Source: an uncultured Myxococcales bacterium (GTDB lineage Bacteria; Myxococcota_A; UBA9042). Taken from it: a stretch of 64,000 nt of DNA. The stretch spans positions 62,001 to 126,000 of the forward strand of contig CAIYBN010000137.1 in the NCBI GenBank assembly GCA_903924465.1, given 5' to 3'. The translations under genes and the position numbers were made by a program. The notes below the pieces were generated by a model that saw only the letters and a program-made list of their open reading frames with translations, was not told where the DNA came from and made no database searches. How positions within the stretch are numbered: the stretch's first letter is position 1; each line of letters starts with the position of its first letter. Positions 1 through 15,512 of the stretch are shown here, piece by piece.

Positions 1-1
1 G

Positions 2-217
2 GCGTCCGTGCGGGCGTTCAAGGTCGACGCGCTGTCGCCCATCGGTCCGCATTTTGGCCAGATTGCGCTGCCTTTGCCGGTTGGTGCGTTGCTGACGGGC
101 GGGATGCAAAGTGTCTCGCTTCCGGCGTCCGCGACCCTTCCGACCTTCGACGGGCTTGGGCAACTCATCTCCGCACCGTTTCCACCGGCTGCGAGTCAAT
201 CCGCCTGCCAACCGTAA
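2..217 (+). CDS. C-terminal end of an unrecognised protein (5' truncated by the window)
   Basis: An open frame enters from the left edge and ends at a TAA at 215-217, giving 71 residues of a C-terminus. It is rich in Pro, Ala, Leu and Ser and ends near S-Q-S-A-C-Q-P. I recognise no domain. It does not resemble lipoyl(octanoyl) transferase LipB, which often precedes lipA. The stop is 27 bases before the lipA start on the same strand, so co-transcription is plausible. The composition looks like a low-complexity exported or linker region, but the true gene cannot be named from this fragment. Confidence 0.4.
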   Translation, partial: ASVRAFKVDALSPIGPHFGQIALPLPVGALLTGGMQSVSLPASATLPTFDGLGQLISAPFPPAASQSACQP

Positions 218-244
218 CTTGATGAAGTTGCTGCGAGTGTATCC

Positions 245-1183
245 GTGCGCATTTCTCCCGAAAAGACATCGCTCCTGCGTGATCGCGACCGTGAACGCGG
301 CGTTGAACGTCCGCGCCTGCCGCCGTGGCTGAAAGCGCCGCTGCCGGGTGGTGAACGCTATGCCGACATCAAGACGCGCCTGCGGACCCGCAAGCTGCAC
401 ACGGTTTGCGAGGAGGCGCAGTGTCCCAACATCGGCGAGTGCTGGAATTCCGGCACGGCGACGCTGATGCTCATGGGCGAAGCGTGCACGCGGACGTGCC
501 GGTTCTGCGCCGTCAAAAACAATCCCAAGCCGCCGGAGCTGGACGCGGACGAGCCGCGCAAGTCGGCGGAGCAAGTCCAGTTGATGGCGCTCGATTACGT
601 CGTGCTGACCAGCGTGAACCGCGATGACCTGGCGGATGGCGGTGCCGGGCATTTCGCTGCGACGATCCAGGCCATCAAAGCGGCAAGTCCGCACACGCTG
701 GTCGAGGTGTTGACGCCGGATTTCCAGGGCAAGCCGGAGCAGATTGCCGCCGTGCTGGACGGCGCGCCGGATGTGTTCGCTCACAACATCGAGACGGTTG
801 CGCGCTTGACGCCATCGGTGCGCGATCGCCGCGCGACGTACCAGCAGAGCCTCGCTGTGCTGCAATTCGCCAAACAGCATCGGCCGCAGGTGGTGACCAA
901 GTCCTCGATCATGCTGGGTTTGTCGGAGACGGACGAGGAAATTGATCAGGCGCTGCGGGATTTACGCGCGCACCACGTCGATGCCGTGACGCTCGGCCAG
1001 TACTTGCGGCCGTCGCCGTGGCACCTGGAGGTCGTCGCGTTCATCACGCCCGAGGCGTTTCAGCGCTGGCACGATCGCGCGATGGAACTGGGCTTTCTCT
1101 ATTGCGCGTCAGGGCCGCTGGTGCGGTCGAGCTATCGTGCGGGCGAGCATTTCCTGAAGTCGTTGGTGCAGGAGCGGGCATAG
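245..1183 (+). CDS. lipA: Lipoyl synthase (radical SAM)
   Basis: LipA inserts two sulfurs into the octanoyl chain carried on E2 or GcvH domains, making the lipoyl cofactor of 2-oxoacid dehydrogenases and the glycine cleavage system. The 312-residue product has both cluster motifs: the auxiliary-cluster C-E-E-A-Q-C-P-N-I-G-E-C (CX4CX5C) near residues 58-68 and the radical-SAM C-T-R-T-C-R-F-C (CX3CX2C) near residues 85-92. The C-terminal R-S-S-Y-R-A-G-E signature, whose serine ligates the auxiliary cluster, is also present. Length is normal for the family. The start is a GTG at 245; no upstream ATG in frame gives a better N-terminus. It faces the MopE-repeat gene, with 128 bases between the convergent stops. 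Confidence 0.97.
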   Translation: MRISPEKTSLLRDRDRERGVERPRLPPWLKAPLPGGERYADIKTRLRTRKLHTVCEEAQCPNIGECWNSGTATLMLMGEACTRTCRFCAVKNNPKPPELDADEPRKSAEQVQLMALDYVVLTSVNRDDLADGGAGHFAATIQAIKAASPHTLVEVLTPDFQGKPEQIAAVLDGAPDVFAHNIETVARLTPSVRDRRATYQQSLAVLQFAKQHRPQVVTKSSIMLGLSETDEEIDQALRDLRAHHVDAVTLGQYLRPSPWHLEVVAFITPEAFQRWHDRAMELGFLYCASGPLVRSSYRAGEHFLKSLVQERA

Positions 1184-1253
1184 GGATTGTGACAAAACTC
1201 GTCGATCGATCGCAAACCTGTGTCACCGTGCGTATCGCCGCAGGCGGGCGCAC

Positions 1254-1271
1254 TTGGCGACCCAGCGCCAA
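1254..1271. terminator. Hairpin between convergent stops, possible terminator
   Basis: A perfect six-base-pair stem, T-T-G-G-C-G pairing with C-G-C-C-A-A around a six-base loop, lies between the convergent stops of lipA and the giant lipoprotein gene. No T-run follows on either strand, so a classical intrinsic terminator is not shown. The rest of the 1184-1311 spacer holds nothing I recognise. Confidence 0.2.
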
Positions 1272-1311
1272 TGCCAAGATAGGTAAGATGCTCTGTCACA
1301 GGCACTTGGCC

Positions 1312-7149
<5,838 letters not shown>

Positions 7150-7232
7150 TCCGGTAGTCCAGCGCGATCGCAGCGCCCGCAAACACTACAGGGTATCGTG
7201 CCGCCTCGCCCGGTTCAAGCGACGCTGCGCAA

Positions 7233-8579
7233 TCACCGGCGGGTCGCGCGCAAGAACCACTGGTTGGACGTGCCGGGGCCGACGGCCTGCACCGTGTCGA
7301 CATGAAACCCGTCCGGGACCGCAGCGCACAGTGCGCGTGCGGCGTCCGGCGCGTCGGCATTCCGGTAGTGCTCAAACGGTGTTTCTGACACGGGAATGGC
7401 GTGAGCGCGGGCCAATTGCTCCGGGGTGCGGCACAGGCCGAATGCCACGTTGTCACACGCCAGAAACACGCCGCCGGGTTTCAGGACGCGAGCCACCTCA
7501 CGCAGCGCTTGAGGGACGTCGCGCAAGTGGTTGAACGAACGCAGCATCATCACGGCGTCCGCGCAGCCATCCCGGAGCGGCAAGTGCTCGCCGGTCCCTT
7601 GAAGGCACAACGCTTCAGGTAGCGCCGCAGCCGCGCGTTCCAGCGCCGACAAGTCCGGTTCCACGGCGACGTAGCGCAGCACGTTGCTGGCCTGCGCCCG
7701 GGCCAACTCCTGAACGTAGCGAATCGGCCCGGCGCCGATGTCCACAACGACCCCGCTCAGTTCGCGCAGTTGGGCCAGCAGCAGCGCTTCCTCCGCGGCA
7801 AACGGTTGTTGGTCTGCCACGCGCCAAACACGCCCGTCGACCTGCTCCAGGAGCGTCAGGTCTGCGGCGAAATCGTCCAGGCGCGGCTTCTCCGAGCGAT
7901 CGAGGTACACCTGGCCGCGCGCCAACGCCTCCACGATGGTGGCGGACGGCGGTTGCTCGGACACGAAAAATCGAGGCGATGGCCCGTCCAGACAGAGCAA
8001 CGCGGTCGCTTGCGGCCCGTCGAGCAAGTCGAACTGATTGCTTATCGGCTCGGGCAAGGGCATCACGGGCTGCGCGGCGAGCGGTCCTGCGCACTGCATT
8101 CGCGCACCGCACGTGGCACAGGCCGGCGCGTGAGGACGGGCAGGCGGCTGCGCGAGCACGACATCGGGAAGCCACGACGCCAAATGGCACACAGGCACGC
8201 CCAGCATGGACCACCGCAGCTTGGCGAGCCGCGTGCGCGCGAGGGTCGCCAGAAAATCGTGCCAATGCTCTGGATCCTCTGGAGATTCCGGCGCCAGGAC
8301 CAACAGCAGCGGTCCAATGGCATCCAACTCCGTCAAGGGCAGGACGGCGATTGTGGAAAACGGGATGAGGATGCCTGCAACGAGGCGATGCTGCCGGACC
8401 CGACTCGCCCACTCGCCCAGCGGCCTGGGATCGCTGCGCCAATCGCGCCAATGGGTCAAAATGACCTGAAACCGGCCGGCCTGGGCTTGGCTCAGCCACG
8501 CCGAGGAATTCAGCTGGCTCCGCGGACAAACCGTCCAGCGAAGTGCAGTTGCCTGGGGCGAAGGCGGCGACGGGTTCAT
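7233..8579 (-). CDS. SAM-dependent methyltransferase with a cysteine-motif N-terminal domain
   Basis: The C-terminal half is a class I methyltransferase of the Methyltransf_11 type. It has a motif I V-V-D-I-G-A-G near residue 280, an acidic V-E-P after strand 2, and L-R-E-V-A-R-V-L-K-P-G-G. The N-terminal 250 residues contain C-A-T-C-G-A-R-M-Q-C-A-G (CX2CX5C) near residues 152-162, which recalls the C-terminal cluster motif of some radical SAM proteins. No CX3CX2C is present, so this may be a decayed radical SAM half fused to the methyltransferase. The start is uncertain: ATG at 8579 (chosen) or 8597, and the frame is open further upstream. It lies 83 bases upstream of the giant lipoprotein gene on the same strand. 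The substrate is unknown. Confidence 0.75.
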   Translation of the reverse strand: MNPSPPSPQATALRWTVCPRSQLNSSAWLSQAQAGRFQVILTHWRDWRSDPRPLGEWASRVRQHRLVAGILIPFSTIAVLPLTELDAIGPLLLVLAPESPEDPEHWHDFLATLARTRLAKLRWSMLGVPVCHLASWLPDVVLAQPPARPHAPACATCGARMQCAGPLAAQPVMPLPEPISNQFDLLDGPQATALLCLDGPSPRFFVSEQPPSATIVEALARGQVYLDRSEKPRLDDFAADLTLLEQVDGRVWRVADQQPFAAEEALLLAQLRELSGVVVDIGAGPIRYVQELARAQASNVLRYVAVEPDLSALERAAAALPEALCLQGTGEHLPLRDGCADAVMMLRSFNHLRDVPQALREVARVLKPGGVFLACDNVAFGLCRTPEQLARAHAIPVSETPFEHYRNADAPDAARALCAAVPDGFHVDTVQAVGPGTSNQWFLRATRR

Positions 8580-8704
8580 GCGGGCAAGATGCTCCATGCG
8601 GACCCGGAGAGCGTAGCCCAGGACGGGCCACATGCAAGCTGGGTTCGACCGACGGCCTTGTCCTCGCGCCGACGTCTGCGGGAATTGCGGTCGCATGGAA
8701 AAGC

Positions 8705-8740
8705 GTTTGACAGACGGCTGCGGCTGTCACAAACTGTAAG
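8705..8740 (+). promoter_or_regulatory. Possible promoter/operator dyad upstream of the Tat-signal gene
   Basis: A consensus -35 hexamer TTGACA lies at 8707-8712, inside an imperfect inverted repeat (GTTTG-ACAG at 8705-8713 against CTGTCACAAAC at 8724-8734). The -10 at normal spacing (CAAACT) is weak. The dyad over the -35 would suit a regulator-controlled promoter. It serves the gene starting at 8766 and faces away from the divergent methyltransferase gene. Confidence 0.3.
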
Positions 8741-8765
8741 CTGGGTTTTTCTTTGGGGGTGTCCT

Positions 8766-9233
8766 ATGTCTTTCTCTCGTCGCGATTTCATGGCCCTCGT
8801 GGGCACTTCGGTCGCCGGTGTGGCGGCTGTCAGCGCTGTTGGCCGTTCCGCCACCGCTCCCGTCGCTGCCGCTGGCAGTGCAGGTGCGGCACGCAGCGAT
8901 CAGTGGGTCGTCGAATCTATCGGTGCCGTTGCCAAGGGCGCCGTGCCCATCACGCTCGTTCACGCCACCACGGGCGAACGCCTGAACGTGGAAGCGTGCC
9001 GTCGTGGATCTGGCCGCAAGTCCGTGGCTTCCAGCCGCGATTTTGACCTGTTCCTCGCGAACAACGGTCAGGGTCACGCGCCGACCTCCGCGTCGCATAC
9101 CGTCGCCATTCGTTCGCTCGCCAAGCACTTGGACAAGAACGTGAAGGCAGTCCCGGCGACTGTGGTCACGATGGCCGCGCGCCAGTCCAAGCACGCTGAG
9201 TTGTACACGACGAACGACGATCCGGTTGCCTGA
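8766..9233 (+). CDS. Small Tat-exported protein of unknown function
   Basis: A 155-residue protein whose N-terminus S-R-R-D-F-M followed by a hydrophobic Ala/Val-rich stretch is a good twin-arginine export signal, with likely cleavage around residues 35-42. A G-rich ribosome-binding site (GGGGG) lies just before the ATG at 8766; longer readings of the frame upstream are antisense to the divergent methyltransferase. The mature part contains G-A-V-P-I-T-L-V-H-A-T-T-G-E-R-L and a short conserved-looking basic region, but no cofactor motif. Tat export of such a small protein usually implies folding or partner binding in the cytoplasm, though nothing shows a cofactor. The gene is isolated: divergent from the methyltransferase and closed by a strong terminator. 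Confidence 0.8.
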   Translation: MSFSRRDFMALVGTSVAGVAAVSAVGRSATAPVAAAGSAGAARSDQWVVESIGAVAKGAVPITLVHATTGERLNVEACRRGSGRKSVASSRDFDLFLANNGQGHAPTSASHTVAIRSLAKHLDKNVKAVPATVVTMAARQSKHAELYTTNDDPVA

Positions 9234-9257
9234 ACAGCGCCGCGTCTTTTCAGTTCC

Positions 9258-9304
9258 AGCAACACGATCGCCGTTCCCCCGCGGCGGTCGTTTTGTTGCT
9301 TTTT
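9258..9304 (+). terminator. Intrinsic terminator after the Tat-signal gene
   Basis: A long imperfect inverted repeat (AGCAACACGATCGCCG against CGGCGGTCGTTTTGTTGCT) with a short C-rich loop is followed by TTTT. It begins 24 bases after the stop at 9233. It may act on both strands, because the next gene (mreB) ends at 9327 from the other side. Confidence 0.8.
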
Positions 9305-9326
9305 GCGCCAGATCTTGCCGTTGACG

Positions 9327-10367
<1,041 letters not shown>

Positions 10368-10537
10368 CTCCGGGTCGCCAGACTACCGTCGACCTTGCGC
10401 GGACACGACGCAAGACTCAAGCGACCGGCAGCGAAGGTAACAGGCCCTTGGCCGTCGCGGCAAGTTGCCCATGCGGATTGGCGCCATTCTTTGTTTGGCG
10501 ACGCGCGCTCGGGTGAGGACGGTGATAAGGCCGGACG

Positions 10538-12175
10538 CTATTCCGGAATAAAAACGCCGCCGCCACCGGACTTTTTGGCCCCACCATCGCCGGCCGCTTT
10601 GTGTACCTGCGGTCGCGGCTTCGCCCTGGGCGCGTCCTGCTTTTCGACCTTGGCTGCTTCCGCGCTGGCCGCCTGAACTTTCTCGACTTCCGCCTTGACG
10701 GCCGCGGCCTTCTCGACCTCAGCTTTGGCGCCTTCCGCCCGTGCCGCGTCCAGTTTGGCCGCCTGCTCCTTGGCTGCTTCGGCCTTCGCCGCTTCCGCCT
10801 TGGCGGCTTCCGCTTTCTCGGCCTCAGCCTTCGCAGCAGCGTCTTGTGCAGCCTTACCCGGGTCCGCCGCGGCAGCAGCGGCAGCTTCCGCAGCCTTTGG
10901 CGTTTCACTGTTGCTTGGTTTGCCGCCCGAGGACATGGCAATGCCGCCGACGGCAACGACAACAGCAACGGCCACGCCAACGCCAATCATCAACCCGGTG
11001 TTCTTCTTGCCGACCACGGGCTGCGCGACGGTCTGACCGAATCCCGCGCCAATCGTTGCGCCGACGCCCGTCGCGGCGATCGTTTCGCTGTTGACGTCAT
11101 AGTTCGCGGTGCGGTTGTTGACAGACACCGTCTGCGTGCTGAGTGGTGTTGGCGAACCCGGCACGTAGCCTGGGCCGGTACCATCGTACAGCGCGTTCAT
11201 TTCGCCGGTCGAGTTGCCTACCAGCCGCTCCAGCGCCGCGCGCATGTCGCGCGAGGAGGAGAACCGGTCGTCGCGGGACTTGGCCAGCGCGCGGTTCAGC
11301 ACCTGGATGAAGCCTTCCGATACCGGCGTCCTGGCGTTCTCAGCGATCGACGGCACCGCCGCTTGCGCGTGATTGAACATGATCGTCAGCGGATTGCGAT
11401 CGTTGAACGGCGGCTGGCCGCACACGCAGCGGTACATGATGACCGCCAGCGAGTACAAATCCGATCGGCCGTCCAGCTCGCCGCCCTGGCACTGCTCCGG
11501 GCTCATGTAGGCGGGCGTGCCCAAGGCGGTTCCCGCACCCGTCAGCGAGGAATCCTGGGCGCGCGCGATGCCGAAATCCAACACCTTGACGATCGGCTCA
11601 TCGTCACCCGAATCGGCCAGCATGATGTTCGCCGGCTTCAGATCGCGGTGCACCAACTTCTGGCCGTGCGCTTCCTGCAGCGCCTTCAGGATCGGGATGC
11701 CCATCTTGACGGTTTCCAGTTCCGTCATCACCGTGCCTTCGTTGGAACGATCCTTCAGGACCTTCTCCAGCGTCGGGCCATGGAGCAACTCCATCGCGAT
11801 GTACAGCGCGCCTTCCTTGGTCTGGCCAACGTCGAACACGCGCACGGTATTTTGGTGCTTCAGGTTCGCCGTGACCTGCGCTTCCCGATAGAAACGGCGT
11901 ACTTCCGCGTCGTCCGCGCCCGCGCCGGGCAGCATCATCTTGAGCGCGATCTTCTGCTGGGTGCCGGTGTGTTCGGCCGAATACACCGCGCCAAATCCGC
12001 CGCGGCCAAGCACGCCCGTGACGCGGTAGCGGCCGTCGACGACGTCGCCCTCGTGCACTTGCGTCGCGTCGACGTCCAGCTTTTTGCGGCCAAGCGTCGC
12101 TACGCCGTCTTTGGGGCAGAATTCCGCGTCGGTCTTGTCACCGCAGCTAGGGCAATATCGTGTGGCGTCAGACAT
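10538..12175 (-). CDS. Ser/Thr protein kinase with zinc ribbon, one membrane segment and an Ala/Lys/Glu-rich tail
   Basis: A 545-residue Hanks-type kinase. The N-terminus has a short zinc-ribbon-like C-P-S-C...F-C-P. The kinase domain follows (about residues 50-320): glycine loop L-G-R-G-G-F-G, VAIK-type lysine I-A-L-K, catalytic H-R-D-L-K-P-A-N near residue 175, D-F-G-I-A near 200, and T-P-A-Y-M-S-P-E. All catalytic residues are present, so it should be active. A hydrophobic segment of about 24 residues near 390-413 would anchor it, leaving a charged helical A-K-A-E-A repeat tail ending G-G-G-V-F-I-P-E. The tail probably forms a periplasmic coiled coil, as in many myxobacterial kinases, but this is inference. 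The target is unknown. Confidence 0.93.
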   Translation of the reverse strand: MSDATRYCPSCGDKTDAEFCPKDGVATLGRKKLDVDATQVHEGDVVDGRYRVTGVLGRGGFGAVYSAEHTGTQQKIALKMMLPGAGADDAEVRRFYREAQVTANLKHQNTVRVFDVGQTKEGALYIAMELLHGPTLEKVLKDRSNEGTVMTELETVKMGIPILKALQEAHGQKLVHRDLKPANIMLADSGDDEPIVKVLDFGIARAQDSSLTGAGTALGTPAYMSPEQCQGGELDGRSDLYSLAVIMYRCVCGQPPFNDRNPLTIMFNHAQAAVPSIAENARTPVSEGFIQVLNRALAKSRDDRFSSSRDMRAALERLVGNSTGEMNALYDGTGPGYVPGSPTPLSTQTVSVNNRTANYDVNSETIAATGVGATIGAGFGQTVAQPVVGKKNTGLMIGVGVAVAVVVAVGGIAMSSGGKPSNSETPKAAEAAAAAAADPGKAAQDAAAKAEAEKAEAAKAEAAKAEAAKEQAAKLDAARAEGAKAEVEKAAAVKAEVEKVQAASAEAAKVEKQDAPRAKPRPQVHKAAGDGGAKKSGGGGVFIPE

Positions 12176-12272
12176 CGTTCGGCTTTCGACCTGATGGTCG
12201 TATCGGAATCCCCGCGCATAGGGTAACGGGCCTTGGCGGATTCTTCAAGCAAAACCAAGCAGGCTGCCAAGC

Positions 12273-15200
12273 CTACGGCGACGTTTGCCCCAAAGGCAGG
12301 TCCCATTCGGCGCGCAGGTTGTGATCGCTGACGCACTTGGGATCGCCCCAGCACGGATCTTCCGTGACCTTGGTGGCCAGCGAATGCAGGTACGTGGCGA
12401 TCAAGTTGCGGTGATATTGCGTGTACGTCCCCACATAGCCATCGACGTGGGGAAAGCTGTCATCCGAGTTCGTCGTCGCAATGTATTCGTGATGGCCATG
12501 GACGTCCGCCAAGCACAGCGCCGACAAGGCCTTGCCGAGAGGTCCTGCCGCGGTAATCTGCGACGGAATGATGTTGCAGAGCCCCGTGCCTTTGCCGCCT
12601 TCCGGCTTGGCCGGATTGAGCAGGACCGGCGGCACATCTTTGCTGACGAGAATCCCGAGAGAAATCATGCCTTCCGTCCACGCGCGGTACGGCGCGGCGA
12701 AATCGGTCTGGATCGCAAACGGGTTGGCCACGGCTTTGTTCAAATCGGGATCGCGACCGAACAGGCCGATCGACCGCGCGAGCGCGAGTCCCTGGGCGAA
12801 GACGACGGTGCTGTCGCCGACCGCCAACATCATCAGCATGTTCGTCACCGGCCATTCGGGCTGCCGGCCGGCTGCCGGGTCCAACAGCACGCGATCCGCC
12901 ACCGTGATCGCATCGGCGCCTTCCAGCACGTTCGCGGCCAATTGGACAAATCGACGAAAATCTGGGGTGTTGCGCGTCTTTGCAAGACCTTCAAACGGCG
13001 AAATCAGGCGCGCGTGGCTCACCACGTTGCCCGACTGACCCATCACGTCCACCGTCAGCACGTCGCCGATGTCCGAGCCAATCGCCACGGCAAATCCGCC
13101 ATCCTTGGCCACGGTCGTCTCGGCCTGCGTACCCGCGGTCAAATCGTGCACCCGAACCGTGGCGCCGATTGGCGCAAGAATTTCGCCCAGGTGCGCCGGA
13201 TCTCCGCCGTCCAACTGGACCGGATAGGCCGCGCTCACGTCGACGGCGGTATCCACGCATTCGCCGCCGTGGTTCCAGTCCCGGTACGTCGAAAAGGTCT
13301 GTTGATTGCAGTTGTTGGAATCGTTGTTCAATGACAGCCGCGCATGGTTGTTGCCGTGATCGTCCGCGCCCATCGGGCAACCGACGACCATCACACCGCC
13401 GATCTTCTGCATCAGCGGCTCGGCAATCTGCCCCAGGTGCGTGCGAATGAAGATGTCCGCCAAGCCCGCGCCCGGCACATCCGGCGCCACCGCCACGATG
13501 TACGGCTCCAGCGGCGCCGTGAGCGCGGTGTGCACACCACCCAGCGAAATCCCCATCATGAAGTACGGCTGTGGCTGCAGCCGGTCTGAACCGTCCGGAT
13601 TCTTCTTGTCGGACTTGATCGTCTTGCCGTCCGTTCCGACCATGTTCTCGCCGCCGATGTCCAAAATGCCGTCGCAGTTGAAGTCCGCGGCCAGCAAACT
13701 GGGCATCAACTGCTCGGCGGTCGCGTGCGCGGGATCCGCCGGCGGCTTGGGCACGCCCCCTTGGGTCAGCGAATGCAGCATCCGCACCGCGACGATGTAG
13801 TCGAACGTGGTCTGGCGCATCGAGTCGCGCAGGCGGAACGCGTTGGGCGAATAGTAGCCCTCGCCGTTGGTGATGACGCAGTCGCCGTTGTCGTCAAACG
13901 CGCGGCCTTTCACCGCCAGCTGCTGGACAAAGCCGTTCTTCAGCATCGCCGTGACCACGTCCTTGTCGGACATCGTGTCCGGAAAGTCCTTCGCCGCATT
14001 CGGGAAAATCAGCTGGCCCAGCATCGTTCGCACCAAAGGCACGTACTGACCGCCCTTTTGCGCGAGGAATTTCAGTGGATCCGCCAGCACCGGACCGTGG
14101 CCAACGGCGTCGATGGCGAACGTCGCGATACCGGATTGCGCCAGGCGATCCGACATCAGCAGTGCTTCGATGCGGCTCGTGCCCGTGGCGTGCGCATACA
14201 CGAGCACCGGGAACGGCGGCTTGTGCGTAGCCGTCGTCTTGGGCACCACGAGCATGAACGGCACGTTTTCGTGATGCGCGGTCTGAACCATCGCCACGCT
14301 GCCGTCGGCCTGCGTCTGCGCCACCGTGCCAGCTTTCTGATCCAGCACCCACACCTTGTCCGGCGTGTTGCGCAAATCTGGCGTCTGCATCTCGCCAAAC
14401 ACCACGTAGTCGCCGTAGTCGAAGCCATCGGCCACGCCCGGCTGCACTGCATTGATCAAGCCCACGATTCGCTTGATGAACTCGCCCTGCAGCACGTACT
14501 GGTGGTCCCACGGCACGGTCGGATACGGATTGTCCGGCGGATACGTCTCGATGTTGCCGTCAAACGCGATGTCCATCCGATCGACTTCCGTGATCTTCGC
14601 TGGAAACTCCGAGTTCAGCCACGCGAACGGACCGCTGCCGTAAAGGCCATCGCGCAAGTTGCGAAATGTCCGCGACAAGTCACCGGTCGACAGCGTCCAG
14701 CCAAAGGCGATGTCCTCCAACTTGACGCCGGCTTTGTCGAGCGTCGGCAGCGCCAGTTTCAAATCGGCGGTCTGGCTATCGTGGTTGACGATGTCAAAAG
14801 GCGACTGGATGGGACCATAGCGGCCATTCTTGTCCCAACCCTTCACGGCGCGGGTCAGCACGATGGCGTAGCGCGAGCCCGTCGCCATGGGAATCAGCGG
14901 CCGGATGTCCAACGTGTGCGTGGACACCTCGTAGTGGTAGACCCACTTGTCCGGCGTCCCATCGCCATTCAGATCGACCATATTGTCGGGCGGCAGCACG
15001 AAGCTGTCGAAGCTGCCCAGCGGATCGCGCGGAAAATAGTGGCGCTGATCCGCCTGATGCGGAAACCAGCCGCGACCCAGATCCAGCGGAATGCGCTCGC
15101 CAAAACGCTTGGAATTCGGATCGACGTTGATGACGAACACGGAATTGTCCGTCACCGTCGAGACATCCAGCGGCCCGTCAAAAGCGACCGTAATCGGCGA

Positions 15201-15500
15201 CAGGCCGGAAAATCCGTCCAATTCGGTCAAATGCAGGCGATTGGAATCGTCGATGTTCGTGTCGCCATCCTTGGACACGTTGAAGCGCAGCGAGCCGTCG
15301 GCCAGCATCTTGAGCGCCAGGTCGTTGGGAAAGGGCAGTTCCGGCTGAGGCCGGCGCAGCGGATCCCACACGATGACCGGGCCTGGCTGACTGCGATCGG
15401 TATCGGCCAGCCCCAAGCGCGGAGAATCCTGGCATGCGACGAGCGACAGCAGCGGCAGCGTCAGGACCAAAAAATGCCAGCGAAAAGCGAGATTTTGCAT
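12273..15500 (-). CDS. Large lipoprotein with an alpha/beta-hydrolase (esterase-like) domain
   Basis: About 1075 residues beginning with a signal sequence and lipobox L-S-L-V-A-C, so probably lipid-anchored. The N-terminal third carries Ig-like/extracellular sequence (S-P-I-T-V-A-F-D-G-P-L-D-V-S). A hydrolase domain follows: V-L-V-Y-A-H-A-T-G-T-S-R (oxyanion region), I-D-A-V-G-H-G, and the nucleophile elbow G-I-S-L-G-G with Ser near residue 652. A C-terminal H-V-D-G-Y could supply the catalytic His. The insert D-F-N-C-D-G-I-L-D-I resembles a calcium loop. The start is the ATG at 15500 because GGAGG precedes it by five bases; a GTG 12 bases upstream is also open. The gene follows the barrel-protein gene by 12 bases, which implies co-expression. 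The substrate is unknown. Confidence 0.8.
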   Translation of the reverse strand: MQNLAFRWHFLVLTLPLLSLVACQDSPRLGLADTDRSQPGPVIVWDPLRRPQPELPFPNDLALKMLADGSLRFNVSKDGDTNIDDSNRLHLTELDGFSGLSPITVAFDGPLDVSTVTDNSVFVINVDPNSKRFGERIPLDLGRGWFPHQADQRHYFPRDPLGSFDSFVLPPDNMVDLNGDGTPDKWVYHYEVSTHTLDIRPLIPMATGSRYAIVLTRAVKGWDKNGRYGPIQSPFDIVNHDSQTADLKLALPTLDKAGVKLEDIAFGWTLSTGDLSRTFRNLRDGLYGSGPFAWLNSEFPAKITEVDRMDIAFDGNIETYPPDNPYPTVPWDHQYVLQGEFIKRIVGLINAVQPGVADGFDYGDYVVFGEMQTPDLRNTPDKVWVLDQKAGTVAQTQADGSVAMVQTAHHENVPFMLVVPKTTATHKPPFPVLVYAHATGTSRIEALLMSDRLAQSGIATFAIDAVGHGPVLADPLKFLAQKGGQYVPLVRTMLGQLIFPNAAKDFPDTMSDKDVVTAMLKNGFVQQLAVKGRAFDDNGDCVITNGEGYYSPNAFRLRDSMRQTTFDYIVAVRMLHSLTQGGVPKPPADPAHATAEQLMPSLLAADFNCDGILDIGGENMVGTDGKTIKSDKKNPDGSDRLQPQPYFMMGISLGGVHTALTAPLEPYIVAVAPDVPGAGLADIFIRTHLGQIAEPLMQKIGGVMVVGCPMGADDHGNNHARLSLNNDSNNCNQQTFSTYRDWNHGGECVDTAVDVSAAYPVQLDGGDPAHLGEILAPIGATVRVHDLTAGTQAETTVAKDGGFAVAIGSDIGDVLTVDVMGQSGNVVSHARLISPFEGLAKTRNTPDFRRFVQLAANVLEGADAITVADRVLLDPAAGRQPEWPVTNMLMMLAVGDSTVVFAQGLALARSIGLFGRDPDLNKAVANPFAIQTDFAAPYRAWTEGMISLGILVSKDVPPVLLNPAKPEGGKGTGLCNIIPSQITAAGPLGKALSALCLADVHGHHEYIATTNSDDSFPHVDGYVGTYTQYHRNLIATYLHSLATKVTEDPCWGDPKCVSDHNLRAEWDLPLGQTSP

Positions 15501-15512
15501 GAGGTCCTCCAC

